DNA of 28,245 nt from CAZGUG01 sp964529035 (lineage in GTDB: Bacteria; Bacillota; Clostridia; Ch29). The stretch's first letter is position 1. Each line of letters starts with the position of its first letter. The stretch covers positions 1 to 28,245 of the forward strand of contig CAZGUG010000025.1 in NCBI GenBank assembly GCA_964529035.1. The letters are read 5' to 3'. The notes below the pieces were generated by a model. The model did no database searches. It saw only the letters and a list, made by a program, of their open reading frames with translations, and was not told the DNA's origin. This document shows, in pieces, positions 22,741 to 28,245 of the stretch. A program made the translations under genes and the position numbers.

Positions 22741-23310
22741 CTATTTGCAGTTAATAAGCCTTTTTTCGGTTATTATATAATCAACCGGCCAATCGGTGGG
22801 CTCGGCGGGCACCCTGTCGATTATCTGGACTTCAAAGGCAAGGCCAATGGTTGGAATTATCTGGGTAAGTCCTGCCAAAAATCTGTCATAGTAGCCCGCA
22901 CCGTAGCCGATTCTGTAGCCCAGGCTGTCAAAGGCCACCGCCGGAACCAGGATAAGGTCCAGGTCTTCGGCGGGAAAGGGTCTAATATATTCTTTAAGGG
23001 GTTCGGGCACACCGAAGGTTCCGGCTGCAATTTCGGCCTCGGGGTCCCTAACCTCCGACAAAAGCAGCTGCCGGGGTTTTTTCATGCTCACCGGCAGCAC
23101 AATTCTCTTGCCCTGCGAAAGACAGTGCTTAATAACCGGCATGGTCTCCACTTCGTTCCTGAAATCCATGTAAGCCATTATGCTGGCTGCATCTCTGAAT
23201 ACATCCAGCCGGAAAAGCCTTTCATGTATCAGGCGGCTGTATTCACTCCTCGTTTCGGGGGAAATTTGTCGCCTTTGTTTCAAAACATGCTCCCTGATTT
23301 CTTGTTTCAT
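22741..23310 (-). CDS. 5-formyltetrahydrofolate cyclo-ligase
   Basis: Converts 5-formyl-THF to 5,10-methenyl-THF with ATP, rescuing inhibited folate; a 189-residue cytoplasmic protein. Motifs: KQEIREHVLKQRRQISPE at the N-terminus, ASIMAYMDFRNEVET, GTFGVPEP and the signature GYRIGYGAGYYDRFLAG. The start at 23310 was chosen since GGAGGAGG lies just upstream; an in-frame ATG at 23346 would place this site inside the gene. The stop codon is inside the 55-base duplicated segment and touches the REP-like unit, so a REP lies directly downstream of the gene. Identity certain. Confidence 0.95.
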   Translation of the reverse strand: MKQEIREHVLKQRRQISPETRSEYSRLIHERLFRLDVFRDAASIMAYMDFRNEVETMPVIKHCLSQGKRIVLPVSMKKPRQLLLSEVRDPEAEIAAGTFGVPEPLKEYIRPFPAEDLDLILVPAVAFDSLGYRIGYGAGYYDRFLAGLTQIIPTIGLAFEVQIIDRVPAEPTDWPVDYIITEKRLINCK

Positions 23311-23376
23311 TTGCAGCTCCTCCTCCCTCCAAAGCCTATTGTACAATAAAAAAATATTTATGGATATAATTTCTCC

Positions 23377-23405
23377 TTTAAAGCGCAGGCAAAAAACATT
23401 ATACT
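23377..23405 (+). promoter_or_regulatory. Possible sigma-A promoter for ftsEX
   Basis: TTTAAA (23377-23382), 17-base spacer, TATACT (23400-23405). Moderate match (4/6 and 5/6), about 80 bases before ftsE. Confidence 0.4.
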
Positions 23406-23447
23406 TTAATTAGGAATATAGGCCGGATTTGCAGGATAAAAATTTTA

Positions 23448-23457
23448 TTTGTCGAAA
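23448..23457 (+). promoter_or_regulatory. Candidate Spo0A box upstream of ftsE
   Basis: TTTGTCGAAA matches the B. subtilis 0A-box consensus (TGTCGAA core) exactly, 26 bases before the ftsE start and downstream of the possible -10. Binding by Spo0A is inferred from sequence only. Confidence 0.35.
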
Positions 23458-23483
23458 TGACTGTGGGATGGGAGTGATTGCGA

Positions 23484-24170
23484 TTGATTGCTATGAAGGA
23501 CGTTTCAAAGGTATATCCGAACGGTACGGCTGCCCTTGAAGGGATAGATATTGATATACATAAGGGCGAATTTGTGTTTTTTGTGGGCTCCAGCGGTGCG
23601 GGTAAATCAACCCTGGTAAAGCTGCTGCTTAAGGAAGAAAACCCCACCTCCGGAGCCATTACCATAGACGGTGTAACGCTGAATACGTTAAAAAGACGCC
23701 AGGTTCCGTACTTAAGGAGGAAACTGGGCGTTGTGTTCCAGGACTTCCGGCTGCTGCCGGATAAAACGGTATCCGAGAACGTGGCCTTTGCAATGCATAT
23801 AGTGGGGGCCTCCAAAAGGGAGATTGTAAGGCAGGTGCCAAGGGTACTGTCAATAGTAGGCCTGGGGGGCAAAGCCGACGTATTTCCCGGCCAACTGTCG
23901 GGGGGAGAGCAGCAGAGGGTGTCGATGGCAAGGGCAATAGTGAACAACCCGGCACTGCTGATTGCCGACGAACCCACCGGCAACCTGGACCCCGATACCG
24001 CCTGGGAGATTATGAAAACACTGAAGGAAATAAACCAGAGGGGTACAACGGTGATTATGGCCACCCATGCCCGTGATATAGTCAACTATATGAGACAGAG
24101 GGTAATTACCCTCGACAGGGGCAGGATTGTAAGAGACCAGGAGAGGGGAGGGTACAGCTTTGAAGATTAG
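23484..24170 (+). CDS. ftsE: Cell-division ABC ATPase FtsE
   Basis: ATPase of the FtsEX complex, which controls cell-wall hydrolases at the membrane. The 228-residue protein has Walker A GSSGAGKST, signature LSGGEQQRVSMARAIV, Walker B ALLIADEPTGNLDPDT and switch His in MATHARDIV. The TTG start at 23484 is chosen because MIAMKDVSKVYPNG matches the family N-terminus; TTG 23478 with a closer GGGAG site is an alternative giving MRL before it. FtsX starts inside the last 11 bases. Length equals B. subtilis FtsE. Confidence 0.96.
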   Translation: MIAMKDVSKVYPNGTAALEGIDIDIHKGEFVFFVGSSGAGKSTLVKLLLKEENPTSGAITIDGVTLNTLKRRQVPYLRRKLGVVFQDFRLLPDKTVSENVAFAMHIVGASKREIVRQVPRVLSIVGLGGKADVFPGQLSGGEQQRVSMARAIVNNPALLIADEPTGNLDPDTAWEIMKTLKEINQRGTTVIMATHARDIVNYMRQRVITLDRGRIVRDQERGGYSFED

Positions 24171-25068
24171 AACGCTGGGACTGCAGCTAAGGCAGGGTTT
24201 TTCCGGCCTGTGGAGGAACAGGGTAATGACCCTTGTGGCAATAGGTTCGGTTACGGCGGTTTTGCTGGTGCTTGGGCTGTCCCTTCTGACCATAATAAAC
24301 ATAAACAGTTTGGCGGACTATATAGAATCAAGCGTGGAGATCAAGGCCTTTCTCGAGGAAGAACTGGATTCTTCACAGGTACAGACAATAGGTGAAAGAA
24401 TCGCGCGGGTACAGGGCGTAAAGGAGATTGACTTTGAAACCAAGGAAATGGCCCTTCGGAAGTACAGGGAGCAGTTGGGAGACGACGGCAGCCTGCTTGA
24501 GGGGTTGGAGGGAGAGAACAATCCCTTTCCCAGTTCATATATAGTAAAGGTTGAGGACCCGAACACCATCGGTAGTATTGCGGACGAAATAGCCGTATTT
24601 AAAGGTGTAGAGGAGGTCCAGTACGGCAAGGATGTCGTTGAAAGGCTGTTGGCTTCCACCAACCTTATCAGGGTGGTGGGCACGGTGCTCATATGTATTC
24701 TGGCCTTCATTTCGGTGTTTATAATATCCAACACAATAAAGATGACGGTGGTGGCACGAAGGAAAGAGATAAGGATAATGAAATACATCGGCGCCACCGA
24801 CAGCTTCATAAGGTTCCCGTTTATCATCGAAGGGCTTATGATGGGCATAATTGGTGCAGCCTTTGCTTCCGGAATGGTTGCTGCCATATACAATTATTTT
24901 TACAAGTCAATGCACAGCAGTTTTGGCGGTATTTTTGTAATGATATCCGGCTACCTTGCACCCTATTCCCAGTCCCTTTACGATACATCCCTTATCCTTT
25001 TGGGGGTAGGGATGGTGATAGGCGTGGCAGGCAGCGGTATATCCCTGAGGAGATTTCTCAAAGTATAA
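24160..25068 (+). CDS. ftsX: Cell-division membrane protein FtsX
   Basis: Membrane partner of FtsE. The 302-residue protein has the typical four transmembrane layout: TM1 (TLVAIGSVTAVLLVLGLSLL), an extracellular loop of about 110 residues (SVEIKAFLEEELDSSQVQTI and beyond, with NPFPSSYIVKVEDP), then three C-terminal TM segments (VLICILAFISVFIISNTI; IIEGLMMGIIGAAFASGMV; LILLGVGMVIGVAGSG). The loop would contact a peptidoglycan hydrolase or its activator. The TTG start at 24160 has GGGAGGG 7 bases upstream. A terminator follows directly, and the usual M23/PcsB-type hydrolase gene is not present next to it. Confidence 0.96.
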   Translation: MKIRTLGLQLRQGFSGLWRNRVMTLVAIGSVTAVLLVLGLSLLTIININSLADYIESSVEIKAFLEEELDSSQVQTIGERIARVQGVKEIDFETKEMALRKYREQLGDDGSLLEGLEGENNPFPSSYIVKVEDPNTIGSIADEIAVFKGVEEVQYGKDVVERLLASTNLIRVVGTVLICILAFISVFIISNTIKMTVVARRKEIRIMKYIGATDSFIRFPFIIEGLMMGIIGAAFASGMVAAIYNYFYKSMHSSFGGIFVMISGYLAPYSQSLYDTSLILLGVGMVIGVAGSGISLRRFLKV

Positions 25069-25090
25069 AAGCCGGGAAACCGGCTTTTAT
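25065..25090. terminator. Terminator after ftsX
   Basis: Perfect 11-bp stem ATAAAAGCCGG (25065-25075) with CCGGCTTTTAT (25080-25090) and a GAAA tetraloop (25076-25079). The 3' arm TTTTAT gives the U-run. Confidence 0.9.
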
Positions 25091-25092
25091 AA

Positions 25093-25142
25093 ATGCAAAC
25101 ACAAACACCGCAAACACCGGGGACGGTTCTTTTTGTTTGCAT
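25093..25142. repeat. REP-like element with GGGGACGGTTCT core and CAAACA arms
   Basis: Terminal inverted repeat ATGCAAACA (25093-25101) / TGTTTGCAT (25134-25142), three CAAACAC copies (25096-25102, 25102-25108, 25111-25117), and the core GGGGACGGTTCT (25119-25130), the same core as the repeats around the transposase but with different arms. Gene-free spacer between ftsX and the S41 peptidase. Confidence 0.75.
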
Positions 25143-25222
25143 CAAAATCTATTGGGCAAACTGAAACTATGGAACAAGTATCGTCTCCCGTTATATAAAG
25201 CCCGGCAGGGCAATCTATTTCT

Positions 25223-25251
25223 TTGAAATGGCAATTATCTGGTGGTATAAT
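25223..25251 (+). promoter_or_regulatory. Sigma-A promoter for the S41 peptidase and minJ
   Basis: TTGAAA (25223-25228), 17-base spacer, perfect TATAAT (25246-25251), about 75 bases before the peptidase start. It gives the second half of the division cluster its own transcription. Confidence 0.75.
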
Positions 25252-25324
25252 GGATACGTGTTAATATTATCGGGTGTAACTGCGTATATTGTTTATATGT
25301 AAAGATTGACGGGAGGAAGCCTCA

Positions 25325-26530
25325 ATGAAATTTAGTCTAAGGTCACTGCTGGGAACAGCTGCCTTTTTGTTGGTGGCGGTTATGATTACCCTGAGCGTGA
25401 TCAATTTTGTATCCATACCGCTTCCCGGAGGGGGCGTAATTTTATCTGCAAGGGATTATAACAGCCTGAAGGAGCTCAATAAATTCATCAGGGTTAAAAC
25501 ATTCCTGGATTCGCATTACTACCGGGACACCGCCCCGGCGGTTCTCGAAGAAGGGGCGATACGGGGTATGCTGGAAGCCCTGGAAGACCCCTATACAGTT
25601 TATATGGATAAGGACGAATACGATTCCTTTATGACCCACACAACCGGTACCTATGAAGGAATCGGCCTGGTGGTTGAAGGAGGAGAAGACGGTTACATAA
25701 GGGTGGTTGCACCCATAGAGGATACGCCCAGCGCCAGGGCCGGGATAAGGACAGCCGACAGGATAATCAGGGTGGACGGCCATGAAGTGTATGCGGACCA
25801 GCTGGAACGGGCGGTTGCAATGATGAAGGGCCCCGAAGGCACCGAGGTGATGCTTACGATAATGAGGGAGGGGCTTCCCGAACCCTTTGACGTAAAGATT
25901 GTACGCCAGGAGATCCGGCTTGTAACGGTTAAGTCCGAGGTTATCGAGAATAACATAGGTTATGTCAGGATATCAGCCTTTGACGAAAAAACCGACGAGG
26001 ACTTCAGGGTACAGATAAAGCAGCTGCAGGGGGAAGGCATCCAAGGGCTGATACTGGACCTTCGGGGCAACCCCGGAGGGCTGCTTGACGTGGTGGTAAG
26101 GGTTGCGGACTTTATTATGGGCAAAGGGCTTATAGTATATACCGAAGACAGGCAGGGAAACAGGAACGAAGAGCTTTCCGACAAAGGTGAACTGGGCCTG
26201 CCCCTCGTGGTGTTGGTGGACGGAGGCAGTGCCAGCGCTTCCGAGATACTGGCCGGCGCGATACAGGATTCGGAAACCGGTATACTGGTGGGTACAAGGA
26301 CCTTTGGCAAGGCGCTGGTGCAGACGATACAGGGGCTGGGCGACGGTTCGGCCATTAAGATGACCATTGCCCAGTACTATACACCAAAGGGCAGAAGCAT
26401 CCAGGGCAGCGGCATACAGCCGGATTATGTGGTGGAACGGCCTGAGGATGCGGTTATAGGCGATTACAGTGAAGGGAAAGATACCCAGCTGGCCGAGGCA
26501 CTGGAGCTGATTAAAAATATTCCCGATTGA
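25325..26530 (+). CDS. S41 carboxy-terminal processing peptidase (CtpA/CtpB)
   Basis: A 401-residue extracytoplasmic serine peptidase anchored by a single N-terminal membrane segment (about 8-30, SLLGTAAFLLVAVMITLSV). A PDZ domain follows (about 108-190, YEGIGLVVEGGEDGYIRVVA...DRIIRVDGHEVY), then the S41 domain with LILDLRGNPGGLLDVVV and the Ser-Lys pair Ser304 (GGSASASEIL) and Lys329 (GTRTFGKALVQ), with Gln333, the same 25 and 4 spacing as E. coli Prc. B. subtilis CtpB processes the sporulation signalling factors IVFA/IVFB and sits beside ftsEX and minJ, the arrangement seen here. Start fixed by GACGGGAGGAAG upstream. CtpB identity is an inference from context; CtpA-like is possible. Confidence 0.94.
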   Translation: MKFSLRSLLGTAAFLLVAVMITLSVINFVSIPLPGGGVILSARDYNSLKELNKFIRVKTFLDSHYYRDTAPAVLEEGAIRGMLEALEDPYTVYMDKDEYDSFMTHTTGTYEGIGLVVEGGEDGYIRVVAPIEDTPSARAGIRTADRIIRVDGHEVYADQLERAVAMMKGPEGTEVMLTIMREGLPEPFDVKIVRQEIRLVTVKSEVIENNIGYVRISAFDEKTDEDFRVQIKQLQGEGIQGLILDLRGNPGGLLDVVVRVADFIMGKGLIVYTEDRQGNRNEELSDKGELGLPLVVLVDGGSASASEILAGAIQDSETGILVGTRTFGKALVQTIQGLGDGSAIKMTIAQYYTPKGRSIQGSGIQPDYVVERPEDAVIGDYSEGKDTQLAEALELIKNIPD

Positions 26531-26543
26531 CATACTTATGGTA

Positions 26544-26580
26544 ACCGGCATCCTGCCTTTGGCAGCCGGTACGCGGTACC
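26544..26580. promoter_or_regulatory. Two overlapping inverted repeats before minJ
   Basis: A hairpin ACCGGC (26544-26549) / GCCGGT (26565-26570) with inner TGCC-TTT-GGCA (26554-26564), overlapping a 13-base palindrome GGTAC-GCG-GTACC (26568-26580). The two share GGT, so only one can form at a time. It lies about 30 bases before the minJ ribosome site. Role unknown. Confidence 0.4.
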
Positions 26581-26610
26581 AACGATTTGTTTAACCGTGG
26601 AGGTGTCCCG

Positions 26611-27861
26611 ATGCTTCCGTTTGTTGATTTAATAATGATGGTTTTGCAGTCCATAATAACCGTTTTTATAAACCCGCTTTTCTGGGTTGTACTGGTGCTG
26701 GTGTTCAACCAGTACCAGAAAAGCACTGTCCTGGAAGAGCGTATGCTGGGCAGACAGAGGTACTCAACCTGGGAAAGGATGTCGGGGTCTATCATAACCG
26801 GCTTGGCCGGCGGGGTTGTAGGAAGCATCGTTATGGTTATAGTGGGGGTAACCCTGGACAATACCGGAATCCTCTATGTATGGGTAATAGCCATAATCCT
26901 TATGCTAATAAATCCCAGGTACATGTGTTTTTCATACGCCGGGGGAGTAGTGGCCCTTTCAAGCCTTATCTTCGGTTTTCCGGTGATTGACGTTCCGGCA
27001 CTTATGGCCATTGTTGCGATACTACACCTGGTGGAAAGCATGCTCATTTTTTTGAACGGTTCCAGGCAGAGCATACCGGTGTTTATGGAGGACAAAACCT
27101 ACGGCGTGGTCGGGGCCTTTAACCTGGTAAGGTTCTGGCCCATCCCCATAATCATTATGACGGTGGTCAGCAGCGATATTGTTCCTGCCGGGTCGGTGCC
27201 CATGCCCGACTGGTGGCCGCTTTTAAAGCCGATGGGGGTCACCGGGGACATGGAGGATGTAATGTTCCTGATGCTGCCGGTGGTGGCGGCACTTGGCTAT
27301 AGCGACATTGCAATGGCCGATACGCCGGTTAAAAAGAGCCGCAGCTCGGCGATGAATTTGTTTGCATACAGCGTTGTACTGCTTGCCATTTCGGTTTTAT
27401 CCTCACACCACAGGTCCCTGCAGTGGCTGGTAGCCATATTCGGCCCCATGTTCCACGAACTGCTTATCATTACCGGCAGGCGGAGGCAGAAAGCGGGCAT
27501 ACCGATATATACCGCCCCGGACAGCGGTGTCCGTGTGCTGGATATATTTTCAGGGGGCGCTGCCCAAAAAATGGGCATATCGTCGGGAGATATAATTACC
27601 GGTATAAACGGCAGGAAAGTGGAAGGGGAAGATGACCTGACAGCGGTGCTGCAGCAGTATCCTCCCTATGTATGGGTGGATATTACTACCCTTGAGGGTG
27701 AAACCAGGACCCTGGAGTTTTCCAGTTACTCCGAAGGGGTGAGCAGGCTGGATCTGGTTGTGGTACCAAAGGACAGCAGCGTGTCCACAACCGCGGTGGA
27801 AATATCAAGCCCCTTAAAAAGGATGCTTGGAAAATGGAGAAGGCGTAGAAACCATACATAA
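26611..27861 (+). CDS. MinJ-like membrane protein with C-terminal PDZ domain
   Basis: A 416-residue membrane protein. About seven hydrophobic segments run from the start (VLQSIITVFINPLFWVVLVLV) through residue 275 (AVVLLAISVLSS-like), followed by a C-terminal PDZ domain (about 315-390): GIPIYTAPDSGVRVLDIFSG, MGISSGDIITGINGRKVEG and WVDITTLEGETRTLEF. This is the layout of MinJ, the bridge between DivIVA and MinD that keeps Z-rings off cell poles in B. subtilis (397 residues). The position after ftsEX and the S41 peptidase matches that locus. GGAGGT lies 6 bases before the chosen ATG. DivIVA and MinCD are not in the window. The gene name is therefore an inference from fold and synteny. Confidence 0.8.
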   Translation: MLPFVDLIMMVLQSIITVFINPLFWVVLVLVFNQYQKSTVLEERMLGRQRYSTWERMSGSIITGLAGGVVGSIVMVIVGVTLDNTGILYVWVIAIILMLINPRYMCFSYAGGVVALSSLIFGFPVIDVPALMAIVAILHLVESMLIFLNGSRQSIPVFMEDKTYGVVGAFNLVRFWPIPIIIMTVVSSDIVPAGSVPMPDWWPLLKPMGVTGDMEDVMFLMLPVVAALGYSDIAMADTPVKKSRSSAMNLFAYSVVLLAISVLSSHHRSLQWLVAIFGPMFHELLIITGRRRQKAGIPIYTAPDSGVRVLDIFSGGAAQKMGISSGDIITGINGRKVEGEDDLTAVLQQYPPYVWVDITTLEGETRTLEFSSYSEGVSRLDLVVVPKDSSVSTTAVEISSPLKRMLGKWRRRRNHT

Positions 27862-27913
27862 AGCCGCGGCCTGCCAGGGCAGCGGCCGTCATTAAGCTTT
27901 GCGGACAGAGGTT

Positions 27914-27964
27914 GCTATAGGGACAAGCCTGACGGTTTTACCCTATAGCCTTATTAGTTTTTTT
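27914..27964 (+). terminator. Hairpin with T-run between minJ and the MATE gene
   Basis: A perfect 9-bp stem GCTATAGGG (27914-27922) and CCCTATAGC (27941-27949), followed by CTTATTAGTTTTTTTT. It ends 28 bases before the MATE start, so it could end the minJ transcript or attenuate the MATE transcript. A GC-rich hairpin without a T-run lies at 27864-27889. Confidence 0.7.
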
Positions 27965-27991
27965 ACCAGAATATACGGGAGACATAAAAAT

Positions 27992-28245
27992 ATGAACATA
28001 ATTAGGGGCAGAACGGATTTGAACAGGAAAATACTTTTTCTCGCATGGCCTGTGATACTGGAAATGGCCCTGCACATGTTTGTATGGGTATTCGACACTG
28101 CAATGGTGGGCAGGCTGAGCGCCGAGGCCCTTAACGCGGTAGGGCTTGGCGGGCAGATAGTCTTTACGTTGACCGCTGTTTTTGCGGGCATAGGCATCGG
28201 GGCAATGGCCCTGGTGGCCAGGCACACCGGTGCAGGGGAAAGGGA
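27992..28245 (+). CDS. MATE-family multidrug efflux transporter (3' partial)
   Basis: The first 84 residues of a MATE (NorM-type) cation-coupled exporter, running off the window. MNIIRGRTDLNRKILFLAWP, then VILEMALHMFVWVFDTAMVG, then RLSAEALNAVGLGGQIVFTL are the standard first helices, including the FDTAMVGRLSAEAL motif. The ATG at 27992 has a GGGAGA site about 9 bases upstream. It is separate from minJ, with a likely terminator between. Substrate unknown; exported drugs or metabolites are typical of the family. Confidence 0.88.
   Translation, partial: MNIIRGRTDLNRKILFLAWPVILEMALHMFVWVFDTAMVGRLSAEALNAVGLGGQIVFTLTAVFAGIGIGAMALVARHTGAGER

Noticed and set aside
22496..22780. Open frame crossing the second N run
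   Set aside because: Exists only because N is read through; it covers the duplicated 55-base contig ends and has no independent support.

Overview
The window looks like a chromosome segment of a spore-forming Bacillota (Clostridia-type) bacterium, probably from a draft or metagenome assembly. Reasons: Shine-Dalgarno-led, tightly packed operons with frequent GTG and TTG starts; CotF-type spore coat genes; the acpS-(nnr)-ydcC-alr-mazE-mazF order known from Bacillus subtilis and relatives; ftsE-ftsX-ctp-minJ; a split transketolase; and csaB next to a TagA/WecG transferase. I do not assign a genus. Two runs of 100 N mark scaffold joins.

Layout. 1-2622: ilvD (5' end outside the window and an apparent in-frame internal loss of about 87 codons) and ilvB (broken by an N gap), branched-chain amino acid synthesis. 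2748-3713: an EamA/DMT permease behind its own sigma-A-like promoter. 3794-4285 (minus): two small CotF-type coat proteins. 4398-4751 (minus): a HypA-like zinc-ribbon protein without the usual nickel-binding N-terminus. 4928-10838: a coiled-coil protein, acpS, NAD(P)HX repair enzyme, LolA-like lipoprotein (YdcC type), alanine racemase, then the MazE/MazF toxin-antitoxin pair with its own promoter and a palindrome around the -10, then an orphan CsoR-type repressor. 10839-11297: gene-free, with a terminator hairpin and two diverged copies of a GGGGACA...TGTCCCC repeat. 11298-18476: an envelope cluster (secreted coiled-coil protein, DUF5693 membrane protein, CsaB, TagA/WecG transferase, methyltransferase) running into split transketolase. 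18673-19050: a PrcB-like protein. 19156-21567: a Lon-like AAA_32 protease. 21541-22742: a REP-associated tyrosine transposase (RAYT) bracketed by oppositely oriented REP-like units. 22741-23310 (minus): 5-formyl-THF cyclo-ligase. 23484-27861: ftsE, ftsX, S41 peptidase, MinJ-like protein. 27992-end: the start of a MATE transporter.

Most genes are ordinary housekeeping or sporulation genes. The points most worth a second look are: the REP/RAYT family, whose copies share a GGGGACGGTTCT core but have different, still self-complementary arms; a second N gap flanked by the same 55 bases on both sides, which is probably a false gap; the ilvD internal loss; the palindrome on the mazEF promoter; and the envelope module of two uncharacterised proteins upstream of csaB.
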